Shown piece after piece: positions 1 through 11,513 of a stretch of 64,000 bases of DNA. The translations under genes and the position numbers were made by a program. The stretch's first letter is position 1. Each line of letters begins with the position of its first letter. Source of the DNA: Pseudoscleropodium purum (taxonomy: Eukaryota > Streptophyta > Bryopsida > Hypnales > Brachytheciaceae); NCBI GenBank assembly GCA_963969395.1, contig OZ017795.1, forward strand, positions 14,074,001-14,138,000, given 5' to 3'. The notes beneath the pieces are model-generated. The model did not search any database and had not been told where the DNA came from. It saw only the letters and a program-made list of their open reading frames with translations.

Positions 1-1316
1 ATTTGAGGTTTTTGAGGAAGAGAATGAACACCAAACCTAGCAAGGGGCCTATTCATTTTCGAGCTCCAGCTCGTATCTTGTGGAGGACCATTCGCGGGTA
101 TGTCAACTCAACTTTTCGTTCTATTTAGCAGTGTTCGGTTTTTTCAAGCTGGGACTTATTGGCGACCAATCTGTGTTAGGGTTTATACGGAGATTAATCC
201 TTGTTAAGGTCTTAAGCGGAATTTACGCTGGTAACTTAAACGGAAGTCATGCTCCTGTGTAATGGAGGTCGAGTTTGCACCCAAATTTCGTAAGGTTATC
301 GGAAGTGAGGGTAATGTCAGCAGCTGTTCACGCTAGCTACCCTGAACTGTAGAGTTTTTCTGTAAAAATCGGATCGAGAAGCTTGGAGATTACAGGTTTT
401 TTAGTCTAGTATGCGAGGATGTTACCGGAAGGTGTGCTTATGTGAAATCTAAATACCAAAACACGAATGCAAGAATAACCTCTATCGTTTATGTGGAGAA
501 TGTGCTAAATTCATCCAGGCTTTTTAACGGATAATCTTAATTTTGTTGCAGAATGATCCCACATAAGACCAAAAGAGGAGCTGCTGCCCTTGAGCGCTTG
601 AAGGCTTTTGAAGGAGTTCCAACACCTTATGACAAGATTAAGAGGATGGTTATCCCTGACGCACTCAAGTGAGTTACCAATGAAGCACATGCACGTGCCT
701 TTTTTGTTTTTTCACTCACCTTTTATTCATCTCTTCTAGAGTTTTTGCTATGTTGTATGTCAGAATTGGCACTTTTGTTCGCCAAGTCGACGAGTTTCTG
801 CAATACCACTGAGTTCCCATTGTGTCCTTGTTATTACTTCGTACGTTTCTTAACACTTCTTTCTCTGGCAGGGTATTGAGGTTGCAGCCTGGACACAAAT
901 TTTGTCTGTTGGGTCGCTTGTCCGAGGAGGTTGGATGGCACCATTACGACACCATCAAGGTAGGTGCAGCTGTTATGAGCATCATTTTCACAGCGTTTTT
1001 TTGGCAAAAGTAATGACAGTCTTGTATTAGTGAGAATGTAGTGGTCAGCAATTTTTATTGACTTGAGTTATTTTGTGGTCTTTGACCAGTTTCCCACATT
1101 CTGAGTAAGCTAGATTGTCATCTGGGGTTGTCACTCTTTCTTATTTCGGTCTATGGCGGTGTGCAGGAGTTGGAGGAGAAGAGGAAGGCCAAGTCCAAGG
1201 TGTTTTACGAGCGCAAGAAGCAGCTCATTCAGCTGCGTCTCAAGGCTACCAAGCGTGTCGAGGAGCAGCTCAGTTCCCTGCAGGAGACTTTGGCGCCAAT
1301 TTCCTACACTTCTTAG
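1..1316 (+). CDS. RPL13A: 60S ribosomal protein L13a (uL13), 3' part
   Basis: This is a structural protein of the cytosolic large ribosomal subunit. Four exons are visible: 1-97, 552-668, 872-959 and 1167-1316 (stop TAG 1314-1316), all with GT-AG introns and a frame that holds across each junction. The joined product shows about 149 residues, including [53 protein letters not shown] and [20 protein letters not shown], which I recognise as the C-terminal three quarters of eukaryotic uL13. The family is about 206 residues long, so roughly 57 N-terminal residues and the promoter lie left of the window. The lysine-rich C-terminal helix is intact and ends in APISYTS. I see no frameshift, so this copy looks functional. 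The intron phases (2, 2, 0) were read from the sequence. Confidence 0.95.
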
Positions 1317-2480
1317 GATACTACACAACGAATCTTGTTTTCTGGCTGTGTGCCTTTTTGTGGCTATTAAATCACTCCAAAGCAGTTTTGATGGGAATAA
1401 GAACGATGAGTTCTTCACAGGCGTGTAAAATTTCTGTGAATGTTTTGCTTGGTGTCCTCTGGTAGTGATGCTCTCGAATTAGATTGTCGAGCTGGTATGC
1501 TTTTTAAATGTATTCTTCGACAGCAGCGACACACTCTGGAAACCATGTTAGCATGTATCCATGGAAGTGGTCGGCGATTATTTTTTCAACTGGTTCCAAG
1601 CGTTTACTGTGCAGAAACAACTCGCTGATAGCAAGAGTGCTACAAAAGTATTAACCACTTCTTCTCTTATAGTACTACTGTTGAAATTATCTTCGTGAGT
1701 CATTCCAGTTCGAGACAATTCTCAGATAAGTGCAGTCACCCGGAGTAGGGAGTAGTGAACTGTTGTGCTTTTCTGTCGTCAACCAAGGGCCTATTTCTAT
1801 GAGCGGATCAGTGTGGACTGGCATTTGCCTGCCACTGAGATGCAAAATGGTTTGATGACTTTGTGCTTCGACATGTGCCACATCATAACTGAACACTGCA
1901 AAGATTATAGTTTTTTAACAAAAATTGACAGAAATTGGGTCACTGAAATGGATGGAATGTGGAGAGTGAAGTAAGTACTGTTGTATTTCGGAATCCAGCC
2001 GTACCTATGGACAGAAAACATGGTTGTCTGGTATTGAAATCATATGAAAATGTATAATCAGGTATCATAAACTGACAAGTTTTTTGCATGGCGATTGCAA
2101 CCATGTAGTGAAAATTTGTGGAGGTGTTCCTCTTGTCCTAAGCATGTCTCTTTAATTAGCTTAAACTATCAGCTTTGCATTTTTAGTACTTTGGTGCATT
2201 ATAGATTGCTTTTCAAGCTTGGCGGCTTCAATTGCTTCCCACAATTTCATTATGCATTGTGTTGGTTGAAATTTTGCAAATGCGTTGATCCATTGTACTC
2301 ATAAAATGGAGAAGTTTGGATGTTTAGAAACTAAATAATCGAGCGACCGACCTCTAAAGTTGTTAGTGCATTCACAATGAGATTTGGGTCGCCTAGTCAA
2401 TCAAGATTAGTAACACTCTCGTTTGCCTTATTGAGAGCTTTCAACTTCATTGTAATACTATTTGAAGATATATCCCTAGC
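1317..2480. other. 3' flank of RPL13A, no gene seen
   Basis: This is the downstream flank of RPL13A. It holds only short chance reading frames. The RPL13A 3' UTR and polyadenylation site must lie in its first few hundred bases, but no single AATAAA-type signal stands out. Confidence 0.5.
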
Positions 2481-3077
2481 ATGGGCTTCAGAAACAAAAT
2501 AGCATGTAAAAAGCCATATTTGAATATTGAACAACGAGCCAAGAGATTTGCATTTGCTAAGAAGTATAAAAAATGGATGGAATCAAATTGGAAAAATGTA
2601 ATTTGGACTAATGAATTGTCATTTGGGAAAATCTCTCACCAAATTTGAGTTTGATAAAAGTCCTACAATGATAATGCTAGGAGAGAGAATGGCAACAAAT
2701 TTTGTTCGCATTGTCTACAAAGGTACTTTAAGTGGTTTTTATTTCATACATGAAAACCTACAACAACTCATACTATGGAGGACAATGCTTCAATGCATCG
2801 TGGCAACTTCCCAAAGCAATGGAGGGAAGCTCACGGTATACAAAAATTGAATTGGCCTGCAAATTCACCAAATCTAAATCTCATCGAGAAACTATAGAAG
2901 ACACTGAAAGACTCATTACTTCACCACGACCAACCAAAGAACAAAGAAGAGATGATATACACAATTCAAATGGTTTGGGATGAGGTATCCATAGACCGAT
3001 TACAAAACCTCATTGCTAATATGTTCAAGTGGATACGGGCGATCATTTCAGCTAAAGGAAGAAGTATGAGATGGTAG
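2481..3077 (+). pseudogene. Decayed Tc1/mariner-type transposase
   Basis: These are remains of a DDE transposase of the Tc1/mariner superfamily, which would cut and paste its own element. Pieces appear in family order: MGFRNKIACKKPYLNIEQRA and KNVIWTNELSF (frame of 2481), FDKSPTMIMLGERMATNF and IVYKGTLSGFYFIH (frame of 2611), then EDNASMHRGNFPKQWREAHG, NWPANSPNLNLIEKL and WDEVSIDRLQNLI (back in the first frame) to a TAG at 3075. It is dead. The first catalytic Asp of the WTDE motif reads Asn, the central part after SFGKIS is deleted or scrambled, there are two frame changes, and a TAG follows EKL. The second Asp (EDN) and the final Glu (LIE) of the DD34E triad remain. No clear terminal repeats were found. 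The PANSPNLNLIE style resembles Tc1 elements common in fungi and animals more than classical plant mariner-like elements; that comparison is from memory. Confidence 0.85.
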
Positions 3078-5219
3078 GTAGTTTATAGAAAGCATCTACA
3101 CTTTTTCATCACTTATAAATTCACTTGTAAATTTCTATATAATCATGTAGTATTCTTTTATATGATTTCAATGCAATTAGCGGTTTTGAAATTGGACTAT
3201 TTTTGAAGAAGCTACACCTTCCTCAAGTTGGTGCACTATCTATTGAAGTCTCAGTGCGAAATTTGTTAGTAAATTTATGGTAACTCGATTGTACAATATT
3301 GTTAAGATTAGGAGATTCAAATTGCAAGATGAAGTTAATGAGATCATAACTGTGGTTGCTTAATGGTACCCCTACATCATTGACTAAAATCCAAGCACTG
3401 AGAAATTCTTGGAAGGATTTGTATGGCCTCAATAAAATATTTATAAAGTCAATATTGCCTACTCAATGACAAAATTAAAAAATTCAACACATGAATTAAG
3501 CTTAGTCAAACATACAATATGTGCACTTTCTAAGATGGTGAATTAACTGTTTTGGGGTCTCAAAGAAAGTTGTTCACTTCGAAGTTCAAAATTCTTTGAT
3601 CCTGAGGCTAAGGTGCTATTTGCATGCGTGGACCGTATTGGAACTCCAGACACCAAGTTGTGAAGTTTGATCTGGTTCACATCACGCTCCCAGATGTATA
3701 TAACTTCTCCAAATAAAATATCCACCTTTATCCTAATGTTTGGAATTAAGTGGCATATGGCAACCAATGAATGAAGCAAGCTACAATGACATGTCTTGAA
3801 ATAGGTGAGAAAAGTCTTAGAATAGGAGAATATTTTTAGATAAATAGTAAGTTGGGTTGATGGGAAGGAAAGTGTGCTTGCAAACCCTACAATCACAGAC
3901 ATGAGAGAAATAGGGGGACTAGAGTTTGATATCCAAAATCGAGTTCACAATTTGCCCATACAAACCCCTTCAACCTCATTGGAGATTCAATCCGGTCAGC
4001 CCAAACATGTTGTCCGAACAACCTTTAACATATTGCTATCATTCAAGGATAAGAGTTGTATATACTAGAGTTCTTTTTTGTAAATGAGGATGTATTTTAT
4101 TTACGGAGCCTTTACACTAATGACCAAGTAAGAGACAAGATAATTCTTGGTTGTAACCCTTAGTCAAGAACCATGGTTGATCCCTAAAGTCCCCTCGCAT
4201 CTCCAAATGGGTGTCTTTGGTGAATTTAATTATAACTTTTAAAAGATTCATTTTTTATAATTCATTTTTAGTATATAAATGAAATTTGATAAGTTTTCTT
4301 GTATAGTTCTTAAAATTTTCAAACAAGATGTGTGGGCCCTTGAGAATCACCTAAAAAATCATACATTGAAGAAAATTGAAGTTATTATAAAGATTATTAT
4401 TTTTTAGTAATAGTCTTTAAATCTTTAAAACATTGAAGAAAACTATTAGTATGAGACTATCTTTAGACTATTTTTAATGAATGCTTGATGTCTAATCTTT
4501 TGAGGCAAGTGGAATCTTTGCAATGTCTTCTTGTAGATAGCTAGAAGTTGAAATATTGGTCATCTCTAGTGTAGGTTCAATCATAGAATCCTTCATTTCT
4601 TAAATTAAAATTTGTGTGTATTTGAAGGATAAATCCTTTGAATCATCATGTAAGTTGAATAGTACTTTAAATTGGTTAGCTTGAAATGATGATAGTTTAT
4701 GAGAAAGTATTGGCCTTATCATTTTTGTGATTATATCCTCATTAATGTGCTTTCTATTGCACTATAATCAATATCATAGATATCAAATAATACTTTATAG
4801 CATTTAAGGCATGGGACAATTCTATATTTATTAGCAAATGCTCTTTTCTTCTCTACTCATTCTAGTATCAATTGTTGGACTTGTCTAGGGTTTTGAAAAC
4901 CTAAAGGTTCTACAAAATCTTTGCATTCAACAAAGTTTAATGAAATAGAAGAATAGTGAGTCCTTCTATAATGCTATAAGATAGAAGTGGAGATATCTCA
5001 TCAACAAAATTTTATATGAAAAGGGGAGGTCTTGCACACTAAATTGACCTCCAATAGTCCAATGAGTGCTTTTGATATTTTATAAGCAAATGATTCACAT
5101 AATAACCAAAAGGATGATTTCCACTACCCAATGGTCCAAGGTTAAGCTTGTCAATGGAATTGTTGAAAGCTTTGGAAGTGCTAAATTTACAATTTTAGAT
5201 GGAGTCCTTTCAATTGGTG
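3078..5219. other. AT-rich intergenic DNA, no gene recognised
   Basis: Low-complexity AT-rich sequence with only short, stop-riddled reading frames on both strands. On the minus strand around 4600-4850 a protein-like but broken stretch can be read (for example CLKCYKVLFDIYD). It may continue the decayed block to the right. No RNA gene or intact element was seen. Confidence 0.45.
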
Positions 5220-5760
5220 AGTTTTGGTAAAGGCTCTGATGAAGCCTTCCTTGAGGATCGAAGGGATGTAGATGAATGTGGTTGACGAATATTTTTAGGA
5301 ATGTTTTTGGTCAATTCACTATGCTCGAATGCTTCAACTGCAAATTTGATGAATTTCCAATTAACTTAAGATACAATTTGTAATTTCCTCCATCGCTACA
5401 TCTAATGCAAACCATTTATTATCTAAAATTGGAATATGTAGACTAGGTTCAATTCCCTTGTCTGATTTTTGGTTTAGTAGTAATTGCAATGTTTTGAGCA
5501 TTTTTCAACCTATTCTAAATCCTAGAATTTGTAGTGATACCTTTCTTGAGGATTGAACTTATATACTTGGTTGACAAATTTGATAAGGTCATTGTCTAAG
5601 TCCTCACTTGAAGTAGTAAGAAATGGATAGAATTCTTCTACTGCATTTTTGAAGCCTAATTTCAATTTTCCTTATTGCACTACTGCTTCTCATGCAAATA
5701 ATTGTAAGCCTTTTACTTCTAGAGTTAGGAATTAATAATTGTCACTCCTATCTCTTTTTC
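5220..5760 (-). repeat. Two degenerate ~310-bp tandem units, protein-like on minus strand
   Basis: Two diverged units lie side by side. The block from about 5228 (CCTTCCTTGAGGATCGAAGG) recurs near 5540 as CCTTTCTTGAGGATTGAAC, with further matching stretches (GGTTGACGAAT / GGTTGACAAAT, then TCTAATGCAAACCA / TCTCATGCAAATAA). Read on the minus strand both units give similar peptides: FVNHIHLHPFDPQGRLHQS and FVNQVYKFNPQERYHYKF, each preceded by AVEAFEHSE or AVEEFYPFL. Frameshifts and stops break both. This looks like a decayed duplicated coding fragment of a family I do not recognise. Confidence 0.35.
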
Positions 5761-8700
5761 TAGTTCAGTAATGATTTTCATAAGTATTTAAATCTTTGTG
5801 TGTTTGCTTACAACTTAAGATTGAATCTTTTAAAATGCAAGAAATGCAATTGAAAAATGTCTTGAAGTAGAATATTCCATTTGGGGGTAATCTTGACTCA
5901 AAATGTATGCAAATTTGTTGTTTGTAGAAGGAGCCAGAAGAAAATGTTAGTGTAGGGGGTGGCATCAAGGCTAAAACTGTTGCTAGGCTCCATATATGAT
6001 TGGTCCGTGGCATGCACAGACAAGGTGGTTTGTTGTTAGTGTTGTGTGTGTGGTACTTCTCTTAGACCTCTTTTAATTGCGCTGCCTCGGAAAGACCAAT
6101 GTCTGTAATAATACAAAGGTGTAAGAAGTTTGTGTAACATGATACAATATGTGAAATTACAGAGGGATTATGCAAGTAGGGAGGTTTGCGTTTAATCACT
6201 CTTCCTTACTAAATTTTTGTGCATTTCTTTATCATTCATCATACATAGTATGGATAGTCCAATGGCTTTGATTAGATCAATCAGTGTGTGTTTAGATCGT
6301 GGTGATGTTTGCTAAGAAATGACATTTCAATTTATTGATGATCAATGTGCAGAAAAGAAAACTAACTATAAAAGAACAATTTGACCCTGGGGCAACTGTG
6401 GACAGATTATCAAGTTTTGTTAAGATAGAAACTGAGATAGAGGATTTAGGTGAGCAATTGATTGGCACTCTTTCTTTATTTGTATCTTTTGAATTCAATT
6501 GATTTTTTGATGTCCTCGTCAGGTCCTTACTAGTCTTGATTCAATTTGAGATTCAATTTTTGTAGTAATAAGTTGCTTGCCATTTGCTTAGCTGACTCGG
6601 AAATGGTTGTGCTCCAAAATAAATTCAATGCATAATGTTTCAGATCATTTAGTGATTAGGAACATTGTAGAAGTTGAAACTTATCCAAAAGCATTGAAAG
6701 CAAAGCAATCAAGAAGTAAGGCTAATGGATTGCCAAAAGAATGTGCCCGTAAGAATTGGGAACAAATTATTGGACTCTCTCTCACTCAAATTGCAAGTGA
6801 TTCTATTGAGGTGGATGTATTGGCGGAGATTTTGAAACTTGGGTTTATAAATGTGTCTTCATTTTTTGTGACCCTCAACTCAAAAGAATGTGAATTAAAT
6901 AGTTTTAAATTTTGAGGAGCTCCCCTGAAAATTGTATCGCCTCTCTAATTTGGAAAGTAGGTTGTGTTGTTATATTCTACTTTGCGGGAAGAATCTCTAC
7001 ACTGATATACATGTTGAAAGTGTTGTATTCATCTAGGCAAAAGGCAAGTTCATGAAATTCACACAAACACTCTCAACACCTCCCCACAATGGAACAATTT
7101 CAAATTCAATAGAAGAATTTGTAAGCTCTTTCTTTTACTTTGTTTTTTCTCTAATCCCATTGCTTTGATGATGAACCTTGTTGTACATGCCATGCAAACG
7201 TGCTATACTGTTGCTATTGCATATAACTTTTTACTTTTGAACTATAGACTTTAGATTGCAAGATTATCTTTCTACTTCTTTGTGCTTCTGCGATTGTAGG
7301 TAAGTCTCTCTTTGTGTTTTTTGAGTGTAGTTTACATTAGTATTAAGATTTGTTGCTTTGCCTATGTTTGTGCAATGCCTGAAAACCTTTAAGACTTGGA
7401 TTGCTTGTAGAATTGTGAATTTTAGGAGTTCCTCTTGTTCTTTGTAGAGCACTTGATTTCAAACTAGAATTGGATCTTAATGACTAGATGAAGATAAATT
7501 AGGGGTTTCAGATTGCATGACTTTAGACTGTGAGATTGTCTTCCTACTTCTTTAACAGAAGAGTCTTTTTTCCTTGTATGTCATAAGTGAACTCTTTCAG
7601 TTGTGAGTCAAACCTCACCCCTATACCTATTCCAATGTTACAACGCTTCCAAAGACAAGCAATCCCAATGTGCCAAAATGTCACCACTCATAGGATAACC
7701 TAAACTACAAATATCCTAAAGTTTGGATAGAAAATATGTTCAAGAAAACAAACCCTTAGAGGATGACATAACTTAAGACAAAACATCAAAAGACAAAACT
7801 TAGGTTGTAGACGACTTCCACATTATTCAAAATCAATCCCGTAATGTGATAGGACCAAACTTTGATTTTGCAACTTTGCAACACAATGTTTGTAATTCTA
7901 ACAAGTTCCTTAAATTTGCATCCAAGAAAAAAAAACTAATGTACCAAATCAATTTATAACCCACTCAAGTGCCATTGCCAGCAAGTGAACATGAAAGAAA
8001 ACATTAGCAACTCAACTTTTAACCTAAATAATCCCAATACCCCCCAAATGCATCCATTGTGCAAACAGAACCACAAAACTATCACAAAATGTACACACAC
8101 TCTACTCCTTCTCTCATAGTTTGTGTGATTTCATCACACATTCAAAATCAATTCCAGTCCAATCTTCATTTCTACATTCTACAGACTAGAGTAAGTTGAT
8201 AAGCATACTTTTCTAGCATGAAGAACAAGGGTTAACTTAACCCTGAAAAGCACATCTAAAATGACTCTTTATAGGCAAAATTGTTTTGAATTTAACTCCA
8301 TGACCTTGACGAGACACTGTTCATGGTAGACCACAAACTTCTCCCACCTCCAGATCCAATTCGCATGAACCCATGGTCTCTAGACCGCCAATCAAATCCC
8401 AAATTCCATAGTTCTTATTTACTGGAATAGAAACAACGAGATAATCTGCCTACGGAATGACCCCTTGAAGATTGACCCCCTAGGCTTTAAAGATTAACCC
8501 TGAGACTAGATTCAATCACCAAGCTAGAATATCAAAAGACTATCGCTTCACCAATTATACAGTAGAAATGTTACAAGTTGCCTATGTCCATTTGATAAAA
8601 TCTCATATCTTTAGAAAATTCTTCAACATTGCCAAAATTGCCACATTATTGTAACTACTACATCCAAAGACCTATTGTAGTCCAAATACATTCTACAAGC

Positions 8701-10256
8701 AATAAGGTAATGGGGCAACTTAGAATTCCCTTAACCAACCAAAACCCTAGAAAAAACACAACACAAGATTTCACTAACACAAAGAAACAAATTCCTAACT
8801 CCTCATCAACTACATTGCAACAGTTGGAACAAAAATCATAGCACATTGACTCTAAAATTCACATTCAGACAATCTACTCTAACAACCACAAAAACGCCAT
8901 CAAAACACAAGAAACTATTAAATCAGTTGGGGAAAGCTCAAATTCTAAATCCAATTGAAGAACCCTACTTGTTACAAATTTGGTGCAGTGTAAGCCGCTC
9001 CTCCATCACCTTGGTCTTGGTGGCAATCCATACTCATCAATTACACACATATAGATAACATTGTAACCCTGTCTCCAACAATAACAAGCATACACATTGG
9101 TAGTCAACCACCTACAACAAATTTGTCAAATTTTCAGCTCAATTAAATTTTTGGAAAACATCAATTCTGCATAGCTATCTAGAAGTCACAACTCAAATTC
9201 TTGTACCTACAAACAAAAATGAAGAAGAAAGTTGCAACACAGACTTGGTAACTACAAAATCTAAGCTAGTGATGCAACCATGATTGTAAAGCCCTCAATT
9301 CTTACTTTGAAATAACAACACCAATACAATCGGTCCACACTTGTTCGAACATTAGATTGAGTGAGTAATTTTAGTCTGAGGTAGTGATTTTACAGTGCTC
9401 AAAAAGTCCAATGCGGGTTCTCCATTGGCAATCCTTGAACAAATGTTCCCTAGCCTTGACTCCGAAGTTCCCTGAGTTTCTCAAGTTCCCCGAGATTTCT
9501 CCAAAGTTCTCAACATTGGGAGCTTAAGCATGTTCAATAGGGGCCTGTAAAAAAATCCAATAATTCAATATAATATTGCAATTGCAAGCTCTTTTTTCTA
9601 GAATCCAAGTTATACAATATTGTTCATTTTTCATTCATATTTTATTCTTTGTATAATGGTTTTTAAATTTTAAAACAAAATTACTATTTCTCTTTCTAAC
9701 CTTCATTCTTTGAAGAAATCTCATGTCATTCTATTAAACATTATAATGGATATAATATCTGCCTAAAATTTATACAATAAGATATCATAATAATTTGATT
9801 TTTCTATCAATCTTCTTGAAAAATTTACATCTATAAAAAAATTAATTTTTTTATCTATAAATTTTTTATTAATCAATTATATAAAGTCTATATATTAAGC
9901 TTGGTGGTAATAATTTGACTAGAGGGTCTTATTCCTAGCTGGCTCCTTTGAAAATATAATCAAGATCTAATACAAATAATACTACAAAATATAACCTATG
10001 CAACCAAAACAAAATATTACATAGAAATGGAGAAAAAAAAAATATGTATAAAATAAAGAGGTTCAAAAATGAAATATTTTACATTAGCAAAGGCTTAAAA
10101 TTTTTTAATTCATCATGGTAAGAAGTAGTCATCATCAAAAAGGTGTAATTAGAATTCAATAAAAAGAAATGGACAAAAATGTAAATGCTAATGTAAATGT
10201 AATGCTAGCCATAGTTCCTATTTGCATTAGTTCTATTGAGAATTTAAAGTTCAATT
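5761..10256. other. AT-rich intergenic DNA, no gene recognised
   Basis: About 4.5 kb of AT-rich DNA. The longest open stretch (6607-6915 +, about 100 residues, no recognisable motif, opening on GTG) reads like chance or remnant sequence. No tRNA, rRNA or intact transposon was seen. Confidence 0.45.
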
Positions 10257-10429
10257 CATTAAAGGATTTTTTTTTGAGGGGGGGGGATTGGGAAGCCTGT
10301 TTCTGGAGTGTTCCCATCATTGTTTCCCCGACAAATTAAGAACGAGTGCTATTAGGTTTTTTTAATTTTAAAATGAAAAAAAAGTTGAATTTTTAATTTT
10401 CTTTTTAATGACGTGGCAATTGCTATGCC

Positions 10430-10437
10430 ATATCATG
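10430..10437 (+). repeat. Target-site duplication, left copy
   Basis: ATATCATG, repeated exactly at 10669-10676 on the other side of the GC-rich element. Eight-bp duplications are typical of hAT transposition. Confidence 0.85.
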
Positions 10438-10668
10438 CAAGGTTGACAGGACGGTAGGATGTCCGGGACGTCCGAACGCGGACGCTGACATTCGCAGTTC
10501 CGACAGACGCAACATCCACTGGGACCGCCCCGTCCGCCCTGCCCCACCCCGCCCCGCCCGTCCGCCTTCCGACGGCAGGAGGGACGCTACGTCCGCTGGC
10601 GTCCGTGAGGATGGACGTCCGGGTTACAAACGCTATTTTGGGGCGGACGTACTGATTTGTCAACCCTT
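10438..10668. mobile_element. GC-rich hAT-like miniature element (231 bp)
   Basis: A strongly GC-rich block in DNA that is otherwise highly AT-rich. It begins CAAGGTTGACA and ends TGTCAACCCTT, imperfect terminal inverted repeats with 8 matching bases in a row. It is flanked by a perfect 8-bp direct repeat ATATCATG. The interior holds about nine copies of GTCCG or its complement CGGAC, in the style of the clustered subterminal transposase-binding motifs of hAT elements. It has no coding capacity, and the open frame across it on the minus strand is a by-product of GC content. It is inserted inside the miniature element spanning 10257-10756. Its many intact CpG sites suggest recent insertion or lack of methylation (inference). 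Confidence 0.85.
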
Positions 10669-10676
10669 ATATCATG
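10669..10676 (+). repeat. Target-site duplication, right copy
   Basis: ATATCATG, identical to 10430-10437. Confidence 0.85.
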
Positions 10677-10756
10677 TAGCTAGTATAGCAAGTTCCCAGA
10701 GTATGAAAACCTTAGGGAACTCAAAGCCCTCTAAAGTAGTTGAAAATCTTCTAATG

Positions 10757-11293
10757 ACATCGATTTCCAACAACAATTTCTCACATGAACTTAAACATTT
10801 ACATCTCCATAGCTAAAATTAACATTGTGCAACTACTTCAAAGAGAATTCATGAGGAATTTTCTAATTTCAAGAGTTAATGTGTTGGATTGCACGTGCTC
10901 ACAAAGGTCATAGTTTGCAAAATGTTAGAATTTGGTGATCATTACAAATCCATGATTGCAATTTGCAATGCTCTGATGATAAATCCAATATTAAATCTCC
11001 CTAATTTTGTTAGTTTAGACTTAGCTACCTATAGACCCTAATTTCAATCCTAATTTGACTTCCAATATGTCATTGTTGGTATCAAATTTGTCAAAACAAG
11101 GCAAATTATTCTAAATTTGTTTGCTTTTTCATTGCTCTCCCATGCACCAAACACATGATTGAAGAAAGTTATAGAAATTTGACACCTAAACCTAGCTACA
11201 ATGACAATTTTTACATATACCAACACCAAAGGAAAGTAAGAATTCTCTCTTTCATAAAAGCTACATCAACAAGTTTGACTTCTATTGAAGCAA
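10757..11293. other. Intergenic, nothing recognised
   Basis: AT-rich DNA between two miniature elements. No open frame of note, RNA gene or repeat was recognised. Confidence 0.5.
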
Positions 11294-11513
11294 CATTATA
11301 ACAAACTTATGTTTTAGGTGATGAGTCCTAATTTTTTTGAAATGGATTTTAGATGATGTCCAATGCAACCAACCCATGTTTTAATTTCAACATTGATGTT
11401 ACATTGGACGTTTTTGTTAACATAAAAATATGGGTTTGTTGCATTGGACATCACCTAAAATTTGTTTAAAAAAAATTAGGGCTTGTCCCCTAAAACATGG
11501 ATTTCTTATAATG
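11294..11513. mobile_element. Foldback miniature element (~220 bp)
   Basis: The whole segment folds on itself. The left arm (11294 to about 11375) contains ATGTTTTAGGTGATGAGTCC and GATGATGTCCAATGCAACC. The right arm (about 11445-11513) contains the complement: GGTTTGTTGCATTGGACATC, then GCTTGTCCCCTAAAACAT. Arms match imperfectly over about 80 bp. The ends CATTATAAC and CTTATAATG are also inverted, so the target duplication may be a short TA-rich site such as TTATAA. There is no coding capacity. It is a typical plant miniature inverted-repeat element; I cannot name its superfamily. Confidence 0.75.

Larger units (their letters stand above)
10257..10756. mobile_element. Miniature inverted-repeat element (host copy A), split by a nested element
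   Basis: The left end CATTAAAGGATTTTTTTTT and right end GAAAATCTTCTAATG are imperfect inverted repeats. Without the 239 bp explained by the nested element and its duplicated target, this copy is about 261 bp long. It is homologous, in reverse orientation, to the 256-bp element at 59053-59308: both share GGGAACT near one end, a TGCCAC(A/G)TCATT block followed by an A-rich run, and TTCAACTTT. No open reading frame is present, so it is non-autonomous. The superfamily is unclear because no target duplication could be defined. Confidence 0.7.

Noticed and set aside
6607..6915. Open frame of about 102 codons
   Set aside because: It opens on a non-ATG codon, sits in AT-rich DNA and shows no family similarity I recognise.
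10433..10663. Open frame of about 76 codons on the minus strand through the GC-rich block
   Set aside because: It coincides with the hAT-like miniature element. The open frame follows from high GC and contains no domain.
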